Program-made: the position numbers and the translations under genes
Shown here: piece by piece, positions 16,135 through 24,759 of the stretch
How positions within the stretch are numbered: position 1 is the stretch's first letter
Layout: every line of letters starts with the position of its first letter
The notes under the pieces: model-generated
Databases searched by the model: none
Seen by the model: the letters and a program-made list of their open reading frames with translations, nothing else
What the model was told of the DNA's origin: nothing
Assembly (NCBI GenBank): GCA_013298775.1
Contig: JAAFIV010000033.1
Location: forward strand, 1-49,876
DNA from: Ignavibacteria bacterium
Lineage (GTDB): Bacteria; Bacteroidota; Ignavibacteria; Kapaibacteriales; UBA4661
Direction of reading: 5' to 3'
Length of the DNA: 49,876 nt

Positions 16135-18324
16135 ATGTCGCACCAGAAACATTCCAAGCGTCCGAATCCGCAGAACCCACCACCACAAAATTCACCAGCT
16201 CAGAATTCCTCGCCCCAGAACCCGCAGCGTTCACCGTCGGAACAGCATGCGCCCAAAGAGCAAGGACAGCGAGAGGCTCAACAGCACGTTCAACAACAAG
16301 CTCAACAACAGGTCCCGCCACAAGCCGGACAACGCAACGAGCAAAAACAAGGTGCGCGAAACGATAATCGCCCGCACGATGCGCGGCAACACGAACAACG
16401 ACCTCGTAATGACGCTCGAGCGGAGCAACGTCAAGAACAGCGTCAAGACACTCGTCAAGATACTCGCAATGAAAAGCACCAAGAATTCCCCCGCGAAAAC
16501 CGCACAAATACTCGCCCGAATAACCGAAACGACCAACGAAACGAACGCACCGAACATTCTCGCGAGCCACAACGAGAACCACAGCGCGAAGCGCAGCCAA
16601 ATCCTCGCCAAGAATATCGCCCCGACCCTCGTCGCGACAAGCGTTCTGAGGAGCGTCCCGATGGTCGTTCTGATAGTCGTTCTGATGGTCGTGGTCGTGA
16701 GGAACGGCACGGTGAGCGCAATGACCGCTCCCAAGAGCGTGGCGCTGGCGATGGTGGTGAGCGGCGGCGTGGCGGCGGCGGTGATGGTGAACGGCGGCGT
16801 GGCGGTAATCGGTCAATGCCTCACACCCCTGATTTTATCCCCATTGGCGGTGGCTTCGACCGACCAGAACAATTTGCTGAATTCGTTGCAAACCGCAGAG
16901 ATTCTGAAAAGGAAGCATACGAGCCATATGTGCCGACCACTCCGGCGCACGGCAGCGACAACATTTTTTACAAAGATTTCGACCCTTTGTACAAAGGCGC
17001 ACGTGGGCTTGCAATCAAGATTTTATGCCGCTTAGAGCAGAGCGATTCCTATTTGGACAAGCTCTTGGAATACGAAATGGCGAATAGCGACCTCAAAGCA
17101 CTCGACCGCGCACTTTTGACGGAAATTGTCAATGGCGTAACACGCTGGCAAGCCCGTTTAGACTGGGTTTTGACGGGTTTTTATCACGGTGAATTTGTGA
17201 AGTGTATTATGCCCGTGAAAAATGCAATGCGCATTGCACTGTATCAAATCATGTTTTTGCAGAAAATTCCACCGTTTGCGGCGGTGAATGAATCGGTAGA
17301 ATTAGTGAAGCGTTTGAAAGGTCCGCGCTCTGCAAACCTCGTAAATGCTATCTTGCGGAACATTTTGCATAATATCAATAGTATTCGCTATCCCAATCGC
17401 CATGAAGATGCGTCGCGGCATTTGTCTGTGCATTATTCGCACCCGTTTTGGCTCACAAAGCGTTGGTTCGACCGTTATGGCGAGCAGGAAACAGAGGCAT
17501 TGCTGAAGGTGAATAATGAACGTCCGAAAATCACACTGCGCCTGAATCAAATGCGCTGCCAACGGGAGGAATTACTCAAATTTTTGGATGCGCAAGAGGT
17601 GAAATATTGGGAGTCGGTACTTGACAAAGACGGTTTGTTACAAGTCGGCTCGCTCTCTGCCGTGCGCGACTGGAAGCCGTTTCAAGATGGCTGGTTTGTT
17701 GTACAAGACCCCAGCGCAGCAATGGTGGTGAAACTTGCCAATCCGCAAGCAGGACAGCTCATTTACGACGTGTGTGCAGCTCCAGGCGGTAAAACAACCT
17801 ACGCAGCAGAACTCACCAACGATAAAGCAACGATTCTTGCAATGGACAAATACGGTGGGAAATTGCACTTGATTGAAGAAACCGCAGAACGACTGGGCTT
17901 GAAGTCCATCACGACGCAAGCGCAGGATATTCGCCATTTCAAAACAAAAGACCTTGCCGACCTTGTTCTTGTGGACGCGCCTTGTTCTGGCTTAGGCACA
18001 TTGGCAAAAAAGCCCGATATTAAATGGAAGTTCGATTTGACGGGCTTTCCAGCATTGGTGAAAACTCAGCGCGAGATTTTATCTGCCGCTTCGCGCCTTG
18101 TGAAGCCTGGCGGAACGCTGGTGTACAGCACCTGTACGATTGAGCCAGAAGAAAACGAAAAGCAGGTAGAGTGGTTCTTGCAGCAATTCCCCGAATTTTC
18201 GCTCGACCCTGCGGAGAACTATATTTCAGCAGAAATTTGTTCCGACGGCTTCCTGCGCACATTGCCGCATAAACACGCGTGCGATGGTGCGTTTGGTGCG
18301 CGTTTGGTACGGAAAGCCTCGTAA
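16135..18324 (+). CDS. rsmB: 16S rRNA (cytosine-967-C5)-methyltransferase with a long disordered N-terminal tail
   Basis: The product has 729 residues, against about 430-450 for usual RsmB. Residues 1-230 are a disordered tail: first Pro/Gln/Asn-rich (NPQNPPPQNSPAQNS), then Arg/Glu/Asp/Gln-rich, then Gly/Arg-rich (GGERRRGGGG). The NusB-like RNA-binding domain follows (about 280-420, 'ARGLAIKILCRLEQSDSYLDKLL', 'VNGVTRWQARLDWVLTGF', 'FAAVNESVELVKRL'), and then the methyltransferase domain with 'CAAPGGKTT', the Cys in 'VDAPCSGLGTL' and the nucleophilic Cys in 'YSTCTIEPEENE'. The tail is in frame with no stop and starts at ATG 16135, so it appears to be truly coded. It probably binds rRNA loosely (inference). 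Confidence 0.9.
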   Translation: MSHQKHSKRPNPQNPPPQNSPAQNSSPQNPQRSPSEQHAPKEQGQREAQQHVQQQAQQQVPPQAGQRNEQKQGARNDNRPHDARQHEQRPRNDARAEQRQEQRQDTRQDTRNEKHQEFPRENRTNTRPNNRNDQRNERTEHSREPQREPQREAQPNPRQEYRPDPRRDKRSEERPDGRSDSRSDGRGREERHGERNDRSQERGAGDGGERRRGGGGDGERRRGGNRSMPHTPDFIPIGGGFDRPEQFAEFVANRRDSEKEAYEPYVPTTPAHGSDNIFYKDFDPLYKGARGLAIKILCRLEQSDSYLDKLLEYEMANSDLKALDRALLTEIVNGVTRWQARLDWVLTGFYHGEFVKCIMPVKNAMRIALYQIMFLQKIPPFAAVNESVELVKRLKGPRSANLVNAILRNILHNINSIRYPNRHEDASRHLSVHYSHPFWLTKRWFDRYGEQETEALLKVNNERPKITLRLNQMRCQREELLKFLDAQEVKYWESVLDKDGLLQVGSLSAVRDWKPFQDGWFVVQDPSAAMVVKLANPQAGQLIYDVCAAPGGKTTYAAELTNDKATILAMDKYGGKLHLIEETAERLGLKSITTQAQDIRHFKTKDLADLVLVDAPCSGLGTLAKKPDIKWKFDLTGFPALVKTQREILSAASRLVKPGGTLVYSTCTIEPEENEKQVEWFLQQFPEFSLDPAENYISAEICSDGFLRTLPHKHACDGAFGARLVRKAS

Positions 18325-18353
18325 TACTTTTGCGTCAGCATCGGTATAAAAAA

Positions 18354-18400
18354 GCAGAAAGCCCGTTTCTTCGTAAAGAAACGGGCTTTCTGCTTTTATT
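18354..18400. terminator. Bidirectional terminator between rsmB and the TPR gene
   Basis: A perfect 18-bp stem (18354-18371 with 18376-18393, loop CGTA) has an A-run before it and TTTTATTTTTT after it, so it can stop both convergent genes. Confidence 0.92.
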
Positions 18401-18416
18401 TTTTGCTTTGTCAGCG

Positions 18417-19127
18417 TTAGTCAAGCGTACCGCCAAGGCGGATGATACCTGCTTTTGCTTCATTGATAGATTCAGAAAATTCTTGTGAATCCGCGATAGC
18501 TTTGTAGAGCGTGATTGCTTTCTCTTTATTACCAGCTTTTTCGTAGTGCATTGCTGCAAACAAGCGGTAACGGTCTTCGTCGCCCAATTTCGCGCCGATT
18601 GCGGCAGCATCTTCGTACAATTTTGCGGCTTCTGCGCTATTGCCCGCTTGGGCTTTGCAGGAAGCCAAGCCCGCCAAACCGCCCATTTTCGTAATCTCGC
18701 TGCTTGCAGAGCTTGCTTTATCGAACATTGTTTCTGCTTCGGTATAGCGGTTCAAGGATGCAAGCGCACTACCAGCGTACAATGCCGACAAGCGACCGCT
18801 TTCGCTGGAGCCGTATTGAGTAGCAATTGCGTTCAAGCCGACAACTTGCTCACCGCGAATGGTGCCAGCCACCCCGCCCAATGCTGCTTCCATCTGCCCA
18901 GCATCGAAGAACGGACGAATACGTGAAAGTTTCAAGGCTGCTTCTTGTTCTGTTTTTTCTTGATTGTAGCGATAGAAGAAAAATCCACCCACGAGCAACG
19001 CAATGACACCAATGCCAATCAAGGCAAATTGGAACATGCGCTTGCGCTGCGCTTCTGCTTCGCTTACCGCGTCCAGCGCATTATCAACAAATTCTTTGTT
19101 ATTTTCGAGTATTTCTTTGGTACTCAT
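18417..19127 (-). CDS. Membrane-anchored tetratricopeptide-repeat protein (YfgM/PF09976-like)
   Basis: The start used is ATG 19125-19127 (MSTKEILENN, 236 aa); a frame six residues longer begins MFKHIA. Residues 1-30 are charged and cytoplasmic, residues 31-55 are one membrane helix (FALIGIGVIALLVGGFFFYRY), and the rest is made of TPR-like helix pairs with many Ala and Gly. This is the layout of YfgM, a periplasmic-facing chaperone partner of the Sec translocon. That role is inferred from layout only. The nearest genes (convergent rsmB, upstream tRNA-Arg) give no more information. Confidence 0.75.
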   Translation of the reverse strand: MSTKEILENNKEFVDNALDAVSEAEAQRKRMFQFALIGIGVIALLVGGFFFYRYNQEKTEQEAALKLSRIRPFFDAGQMEAALGGVAGTIRGEQVVGLNAIATQYGSSESGRLSALYAGSALASLNRYTEAETMFDKASSASSEITKMGGLAGLASCKAQAGNSAEAAKLYEDAAAIGAKLGDEDRYRLFAAMHYEKAGNKEKAITLYKAIADSQEFSESINEAKAGIIRLGGTLD

Positions 19128-19169
19128 TGCAATATGTTTGAACAAAATGAAAAAGATAATTTATTGTTG

Positions 19170-19244
19170 CACGCCCGAAGGGAGTCGAACCCCCAACCTT
19201 TGGAACCGGAATCCAACGCTCTATCCTAATTGAGCTACGGGCGC
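19170..19244 (-). tRNA. tRNA-Arg (anticodon CCG)
   Basis: Reading the minus strand, GCGCCCG (acceptor) pairs with CGGGCGT. A D arm GCTC...GAGC follows, then the anticodon stem TTGGA/TCCAA with loop TTCCGGT, so the anticodon is CCG (codon CGG). The T loop TTCGACT is intact. The 3' CCA is not encoded. It lies just upstream of the TPR gene on the same strand. Confidence 0.93.
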
Positions 19245-19311
19245 GTAAACGGCATGGAATCTAGTTTCTATGCACTTTCGCAGTTAAATTGTACAATTGC
19301 AAAAGCTGAAT

Positions 19312-19378
19312 AAAAAAGGCTGCCGCGAATGTCCAAAGCATTGACGAAGAATGCTTCAAAAAATTTCGAGTACAGCCT
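19312..19378 (-). terminator. Possible terminator after the acyltransferase gene
   Basis: On the minus strand, AGGCTG...CAGCCT encloses a perfect inner hairpin (AAGCATT/AATGCTT), and a T-run (TTTTTTATT) follows. It sits 63 bases past the acyltransferase stop. Confidence 0.45.
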
Positions 19379-19440
19379 ACAAAATTACGCTTAATCCCAC
19401 AAAAAAACAATTCTTTTTTCACCTGCCACGCGCACAGTAT

Positions 19441-20550
19441 TTATGCGGGTTTCCAGACACGACGAATCCAGTGATTGAGCGGGTCTTCCACAAATTTGAA
19501 GAGAATAATCGCAATAATATTCAAGGCAATAAATTGAGTAATCACGCCGAGCGTCGTGTGTTCATGCGGTAAGAAGCGGCTTACGATTGCTTGTGTCAAT
19601 CCCATGTGAATCAAATAGTAAATGTACGAGCTTTTGCCAAGCAGCACCATCGTATCGGTTGCCAAAAAGCGGCGCAGCCAGGATTGTTCCACAATTAAGC
19701 CGTAGTACACCATAGTATAGCAGATTGGTAGAATAAAATTATTCAGCACGCCGCCAATCGGGTGGAACATCCCAACGCCCATGTACAGATTTGGTGTTGA
19801 TTGAAACGTGGACATCCCGTAAATACACGCTATTGCGCCGGCAACGCCAATCCACGTTACAAAGCGGGTTTGCGGCATTGTACCAGCTTCTTCGCGCTCC
19901 ATGAGGAATTTCGCCAGCCACATCCCGCAGAAAAACTCGAAACAACGTCCGAAAAATGTGTAATAAAACACAAACATAAATGGCGAGAAAAATTGCTTGA
20001 ATTGAATTGCATCGCCAATCAGATACAGCAAAAAACCTGTACAATAGACTATTCCTAGCGGCGCGAGGAAGTTCCATCTGCGAATAGCAAGAAAAAAGAG
20101 CGGCGCGGAAAAGTAGAAACATTCCTCCACCGTCAGCGTCCAGCCTTGCGGAATTCCCGTGAAGAGGTAATCGAAGGAAAAGCCGCGCAAAAAGCTCAGG
20201 TTGAGGAAAATAACTTCTGGCTGAAATTCCCCATGCCGCAATAAACGGCTTGCAAAACCTGCCATCGTGAGCAAAAAATACATCGGATAAATCCGCGCCA
20301 CGCGGTTGCGAATATACGTCAGCCACCAGCGTTTATCAAGTGTTGCGGTGCGGTAGTAGCGTTGAAAAATTAAGAAACCACTCAGAACAAAAAACAATCC
20401 TACGCCCGTGTGAAATTCTTTGAATAGCTGAAGAATAAAGGGCGGCAAGGCGAGAATTGGGAAATGGTGAAAAAATACCATGTACGCTGCAATCGCACGA
20501 ACACCCGTGATTTGTGGGATGTAGCCTGTGTCGGTAGAGGGTTTGCTCAT
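19441..20550 (-). CDS. Integral-membrane acyltransferase (acyltransferase 3 / OafA-like)
   Basis: A 369-residue polytopic protein of about ten helices. It begins 'YIPQITGVRAIAAYMVFFHHFPIL', which holds the R...H signature of the family, and continues 'HTGVGLFFVLSGFLIFQRYYR' and 'YIRNRVARIYPMYFLLT'. Members move acyl groups (acetyl, succinyl) onto sugars of lipopolysaccharide, peptidoglycan or exported glycans at the inner membrane. The target here cannot be read from the sequence. Downstream on the minus strand is the tRNA-Arg; upstream is the double-hairpin repeat at 20710-20783. Confidence 0.9.
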   Translation of the reverse strand: MSKPSTDTGYIPQITGVRAIAAYMVFFHHFPILALPPFILQLFKEFHTGVGLFFVLSGFLIFQRYYRTATLDKRWWLTYIRNRVARIYPMYFLLTMAGFASRLLRHGEFQPEVIFLNLSFLRGFSFDYLFTGIPQGWTLTVEECFYFSAPLFFLAIRRWNFLAPLGIVYCTGFLLYLIGDAIQFKQFFSPFMFVFYYTFFGRCFEFFCGMWLAKFLMEREEAGTMPQTRFVTWIGVAGAIACIYGMSTFQSTPNLYMGVGMFHPIGGVLNNFILPICYTMVYYGLIVEQSWLRRFLATDTMVLLGKSSYIYYLIHMGLTQAIVSRFLPHEHTTLGVITQFIALNIIAIILFKFVEDPLNHWIRRVWKPA

Positions 20551-20709
20551 AATGGAGGAAAATACTTGGATTCAACATGAAAGGAAGTATGCGGTCTGGA
20601 CATTCTCAACATCCAGAAAACAACACAGACAAGAACCGCGCAGCATCAAATCTCGTGTTGCGTAGCTCTTGTCTGCGGTTTTAGTACACGACAAAATTTC
20701 TTCAGTAAG

Positions 20710-20783
20710 TGGCACAGACATTCTTGTCTATGCGTGTTGGTGCGGGATTCAGGCGACAAACACAGACAAGAGTGTCCGTGCCA
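20710..20783. repeat. Dispersed double-hairpin repeat, copy 1
   Basis: TGGCACAGACATTCTTGTCTATG (20710-20732) faces its near-complement at 20761-20783. Each arm is itself a small palindrome (CAGACA...TGTCTG), so the DNA can form two hairpins or one long one. It follows ACACGACAAAATTTCTTC, as does copy 2 (30371-30444). A degenerate relative of the same motif lies just before it (20610-20670, CAGACAAG...CTTGTCTG). Confidence 0.82.
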
Positions 20784-20823
20784 CGAAAGCCTGATAAAGC
20801 GGAAGCCGCGTCAAATCTGCTGT

Positions 20824-21372
20824 TTAGCGATACGTCGGGAATTTCTCTGGCATCGGCAATGAGCCTTGTACGCCCATAAGTGGGAAATCTTTACGAAGTG
20901 GAAAAAGTCCTTCGCCCGTTTCGGGATCCACGAAATCTTCTGGCATGTAGAAGCGGCGCAAGTCGGGATGTCCCTCAAAGACAATCCCGTACATATCGAA
21001 GGTTTCGCGCTCGAACCAGTTTGCGGCTTCGTACACGTCTGTCAGCGAGGGACAGTGTGGGTCTTCGTATTCCGACAGCGCGACTTTGCAGCAAATGCGG
21101 GCATTGTGCGTAAGCGAATACAAAATATACACAACTTCATAGCGATGTTCACGGCGATAATGGTCAATCGCAGTGATGTCAATAATCATTTCAAAGCTGC
21201 TGCGAGGGTTATCGCGCAGTTCGCGCATAGCTTCCAGAAGGTCGCCACGCTCAATCATTACCGTCAGTTCGCCTTGATGTTCCACCGTTTGAACCGTGCC
21301 GCAAATGGGCGCGAGAACCTCAAGTACGGTCGTTTTTGTGAGTGTTTCGGATAATCCTGCTGCTACTGCCAT
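20824..21372 (-). CDS. nuoC: NADH-quinone oxidoreductase subunit C (orphan copy)
   Basis: The start at ATG 21370-21372 gives a 182-residue protein ([11 protein letters not shown]); an earlier frame adds 14 residues. It carries the 30-kDa subunit signature '[29 protein letters not shown]' and the usual 'PLRKDFPL' near the end. NuoC is part of the peripheral arm of respiratory complex I. No other nuo gene is next to it; the neighbours are the acyltransferase and the fatty acid hydroxylase. So either the nuo genes are scattered in this genome or this is an extra copy. Confidence 0.92.
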   Translation of the reverse strand: MAVAAGLSETLTKTTVLEVLAPICGTVQTVEHQGELTVMIERGDLLEAMRELRDNPRSSFEMIIDITAIDHYRREHRYEVVYILYSLTHNARICCKVALSEYEDPHCPSLTDVYEAANWFERETFDMYGIVFEGHPDLRRFYMPEDFVDPETGEGLFPLRKDFPLMGVQGSLPMPEKFPTYR

Positions 21373-21441
21373 AATGGACGCTTTGATAAAAGTGGTTGAA
21401 TATCGAATGAACAAATTGTGCTACAAATATACACGCCCAAT

Positions 21442-22137
21442 TTACAATTCCGCACGCTTGCTCACTTCCTGCGCTTTCGTTGTATCTTTGAGATACTGTG
21501 GCACGGTGCCAATAACGTAATCCCACAAAGGATTGCTCACACCATAGCCAGTATCGCTATCTTGGTAGTGATGGCGCATGTGGTAGGTTTTGAGAAAACG
21601 TCCGAATTTGCTAGTCATGGGCATATGGTGGGTTGCGTAGTGGATAGAATCATACACCATATAACCAACGATAAATCCAGCAAATGAGCCATTTGCGTAT
21701 GCACCTAAAACCAGCACAAACGCAAGATAATACAAGGCGGCAAGCGGAATACTCACAAGAAGCGGCATTACAAGGCGTGTGCTATCACGCGGGTAGTCGT
21801 GGTGAATACCATGCACGAGAAAGTGAATACGCTGTCCCCAGTCCGATGTCGGATGCGAGTGAAATACCCAACGGTGCAGCACGTATTCGGTGAGCGTCCA
21901 AAAGAATACACCACCCACGAACATTGCCAGCGTCAGCCACAGACCAATCGCGTTGTACGAAAGATAGCTCGTGTACGCGGTTACGGGAATGAAGGTAACA
22001 AGCGGTGTTACGGGGTGAATATGCGAAAAATACTCTAGCACGGGATTTTTGAACAACGGTATGGTTTCGTCTTTGTTAGAAACGAAACGTCCTTTGGTGG
22101 TGGCTTGTTCGTGTGCTTTAATGCGATGTGCTTCCAT
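21442..22137 (-). CDS. Fatty acid hydroxylase / sterol desaturase-superfamily enzyme
   Basis: A 231-residue membrane protein with about four helices. It has all the clustered His motifs of the di-iron family in order: 'LHRWVFH', 'HGIHHDYP', 'HYATHH', and 'YHMRHHY'. The spacing matches fatty acid 2-hydroxylases, which add a hydroxyl to the alpha carbon of acyl chains in membrane lipids. No cytochrome b5 domain is fused. The gene precedes nuoC on the minus strand by 69 bases, so the two may share a transcript without obvious functional link. Confidence 0.9.
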   Translation of the reverse strand: MEAHRIKAHEQATTKGRFVSNKDETIPLFKNPVLEYFSHIHPVTPLVTFIPVTAYTSYLSYNAIGLWLTLAMFVGGVFFWTLTEYVLHRWVFHSHPTSDWGQRIHFLVHGIHHDYPRDSTRLVMPLLVSIPLAALYYLAFVLVLGAYANGSFAGFIVGYMVYDSIHYATHHMPMTSKFGRFLKTYHMRHHYQDSDTGYGVSNPLWDYVIGTVPQYLKDTTKAQEVSKRAEL

Positions 22138-22788
22138 AGTGATTCTGCGTGGTTAATCGAAAAATGAGACAAAAATACAAGAGGTGAAATAGTATTCGAT
22201 AGTGTACGATGAATGCTTGAAATGCAGGTACAATACTGTTGTGCGAGCGCACTAAGCATTGCCTGCAAAATTCTTTCCCGAAACGGAGAAAAATAGTGTT
22301 TCGTAATAGAATTTTACTAAATTACGGAATAATTCCGAAACCGCGATACAAGAAAAATAGTTCCATCTGCCCGTAACGCTCATTTTTGCCGAACATCATC
22401 GGCGAAATTGAACAAAAAGATGGCAACATCGGCGGAAATCGGTATTATGTTGCATTCAGTTGGTGGTGTGTGTGTTCTGTGAAACGATGTGGCAGGCAGA
22501 AAAGAAACGAAAGAATTTCACAGAAACCGTAAACTTTAGGTGTTCTCCATGCGTCATTCTTGATATATGCTCCTACGGGGCTATTACGGCACGAATTTTG
22601 CGAGTTTTTTTGCAAGGGCAAATCTGAGTGTTTGATTGTTGATACATCGGTTGATACATTGAAGGTACACGATTGAAATGCCATAGTTGAGCATAAACGT
22701 TTTACTCTCTGCAAAAATACAGGGATGAAAACACGCAAAAATATGAGTGCTGTATTTGGTACTATTTTCTTGATAAAAAGGACTGGTT
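22138..22788. other. 650-base intergenic region
   Basis: A long AT-rich gap between the divergent fatty acid hydroxylase and terC genes. It holds a two-copy 12-base repeat (TTGATACATCGG/TTGATACATTGA, 22637-22660). I see no convincing gene. An open frame on the minus strand (22445-22738) has poor composition and no family resemblance. I looked for a manganese (yybP-ykoY) riboswitch before terC and did not find one. Confidence 0.6.
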
Positions 22789-23745
22789 ATGCCCGAACAA
22801 ACAATATGGTGGATAGGTTTTCACGTCTTTATTTTCGTGATGCTTGCCTTAGATTTGGGTGTCTTTCACCGAAAATCTCATACGGTTTCCATGCGTGAAG
22901 CCTTGTCGTGGAGCGCGGTGTGGATTGCGCTTGCCTTGGCGTTCAATGCTGGTGTGTACTTTCTTAGAGGACCCGATTCCGCATTAGAATTTTTAGCTGG
23001 CTATCTTTTAGAAGAATCCCTTAGCGTTGATAACTTATTTGTCTTTTTGCTCGTCTTTTCGTACTTCAAGGTTCCGTCCGATTACCAGCATAAAGTATTA
23101 TTTTGGGGGATTATCGGCGCACTCGTGATGCGGGCATTGTTTATTGGCGTTGGGGCGGTACTGATTGCGCAATTCCACTGGATTCTCTATCTTTTTGGAG
23201 TATTCCTTGTCATCACTGGTGTACGCATGGCGTTCGACAAAGGCGATGAAGTCAATCCCGAAAATAATATCTTGGTAAAATTATTCCGCAAATTTTTCTC
23301 CGTAAAAGATAGTTATGTTGGTGAGAATTTCTTTATTATCGAAAATGGTCGTCGCTACGCAACCTTGCTCTTTATTGTGCTGATTATTGTAGAAGCAACC
23401 GACATCCTTTTTGCCGTTGATTCTATTCCCGCCGTCTTTGCCGTTACTCAAGACCCGTTTATTGTCTATACCTCGAATATATTCGCCATTTTGGGTTTGC
23501 GCTCGCTGTATTTCGCGCTTGCGGGCATTATGAATTTATTCCATTATTTGAAATTTGGCTTGTCAATTATTCTTTCGTTTATCGGTGTCAAAATGTTGAT
23601 TATGGATATTTACAAAATTCCTATCAGCATGGCACTCGGCTTTGTTGTCTTTGTTTTGATTGCCTCTATTATCGCCTCGAAAATCTGGCCCAAAGCCGAA
23701 GAGGAAGGAAAAGACGAAACCGAAGAGCAAGGCAAACACGCGTAA
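22789..23745 (+). CDS. TerC/Alx-family membrane protein (probable manganese exporter)
   Basis: A 318-residue protein with about nine membrane helices and a charged C-terminal tail (KAEEEGKDETEEQGKHA). The family signatures are present: 'ESLSVDNLFVFLLVF' with the conserved Asp, and 'EATDILFAVDSIPAVFAVT', which repeats the pattern in the second half. Known members export Mn2+ or help fold exported metalloenzymes. GGACTGGTTATG gives a modest ribosome-binding site. It is followed after 47 bases by lpxH on the same strand. Confidence 0.92.
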   Translation: MPEQTIWWIGFHVFIFVMLALDLGVFHRKSHTVSMREALSWSAVWIALALAFNAGVYFLRGPDSALEFLAGYLLEESLSVDNLFVFLLVFSYFKVPSDYQHKVLFWGIIGALVMRALFIGVGAVLIAQFHWILYLFGVFLVITGVRMAFDKGDEVNPENNILVKLFRKFFSVKDSYVGENFFIIENGRRYATLLFIVLIIVEATDILFAVDSIPAVFAVTQDPFIVYTSNIFAILGLRSLYFALAGIMNLFHYLKFGLSIILSFIGVKMLIMDIYKIPISMALGFVVFVLIASIIASKIWPKAEEEGKDETEEQGKHA

Positions 23746-23792
23746 AATCAAGCCTTTGCACGTGCATGATTACCGCATTATGATTACTGTGT

Positions 23793-24674
23793 ATGATTTA
23801 TTTTGTTTCCGACCAGCATCTAGGACTGGAAATATCACATGCAGACGCACCAAATAATGATGACAAACACCGCGAACACGTCTTTGTAGAATTTCTTCGC
23901 ACCATAAAGCCGCACTGTGAGCGGCTTTTTATTTTAGGCGACCTCTTTGACTATTGGTTTGAATACGGCACTGTTGTCCCGAAGCGGCATATTCGCACGC
24001 TTGCAGCCCTTGCTGACTTTGCCGACTCTGGCATTCCTGTTGATTATCTGATTGGCAATCACGACTTTGGGCATCGCACATTTTTTGAACACGAACTTGG
24101 CATCAGCATTCACTCTCACGACCTCGCGCTTACCCTGCACGGCAAACGCTTCTATCTTGCACACGGCGACGGCAAAATTCCCAATGATGTTACCGCTTCT
24201 TTCCTTCGTTCTCTTCTACGCAATCCTCTCGCATTGCGGCTTTGGCAATGGATTCATCCCGATATTGGCATTCGCCTTGCAGCATGGTCATCGCGCAGAA
24301 GTCGCATGAATGCTCGCGAAGATGAAAGTAATCCTCATTTTCGGCATGAACGGATGGCGTTAGAAAATTTCGCTGTACAGCAATTCCAACAAGGCTACGA
24401 TGTCGTTATGATGGGGCATCTCCATAAAGAATTTTTCTTGGAAGCAAGGAAGAATCAGGCTTCGGAGGATGTGGCATTTACGAATGCAATTTTTTACGAT
24501 GTAGCACAACGCCACGACTTCTTGCCCTTTTCTTTCTTGTTGCAGGAACATTCCCATCTGTACTGTAATCTAGGAACATGGCTGAAAGCACCATTCTATG
24601 CGTCCTTTGAGCCTGAGCGTGGCGTTATTACCTTGTCTGTATTTGATGAAGCAGAGTTTACGAAAAAAGCCTGA
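23793..24674 (+). CDS. lpxH: UDP-2,3-diacylglucosamine diphosphatase, LpxH-type
   Basis: A 293-residue calcineurin-like phosphoesterase. It has the metal-site blocks in order: 'VSDQHLG' (D-x-H), 'LGDLFDYWFEY', 'LIGNHDFG', 'AHGDG' and 'MMGHLHKE'. The 'FDYWFEY' run is specific to LpxH and LpxH2, which cut UDP-2,3-diacylglucosamine to lipid X in lipid A synthesis at the inner membrane. Hence the organism makes an outer membrane. It is longer than the E. coli enzyme (240 aa), as usual in this phylum. The next gene, scpB, is convergent, 85 bases away. Confidence 0.88.
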   Translation: MIYFVSDQHLGLEISHADAPNNDDKHREHVFVEFLRTIKPHCERLFILGDLFDYWFEYGTVVPKRHIRTLAALADFADSGIPVDYLIGNHDFGHRTFFEHELGISIHSHDLALTLHGKRFYLAHGDGKIPNDVTASFLRSLLRNPLALRLWQWIHPDIGIRLAAWSSRRSRMNAREDESNPHFRHERMALENFAVQQFQQGYDVVMMGHLHKEFFLEARKNQASEDVAFTNAIFYDVAQRHDFLPFSFLLQEHSHLYCNLGTWLKAPFYASFEPERGVITLSVFDEAEFTKKA

Positions 24675-24759
24675 GTAATGGATTCTAGCTCATTACGGCT
24701 CATTTTATTACGGCTCAAGGCAAGATTTCATGCGGTGTTTAGCAATTCTTGCTCCTGCA

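Noticed and set aside
16055-17035. 326-codon open frame overlapping the start of rsmB in another frame, and a 227-codon one on the opposite strand
   Set aside because: The repetitive disordered tail lacks stops in several frames; only the rsmB frame continues into a recognised enzyme.
22445-22738. 97-codon minus-strand open frame in the terC upstream gap
   Set aside because: Composition is atypical (Cys, His and Ser-rich), with no ribosome site or family match.
22600-22788. Manganese riboswitch (yybP-ykoY) upstream of terC
   Set aside because: I looked for the conserved GGGGAGUA/CCGCC blocks of this class and did not see them.
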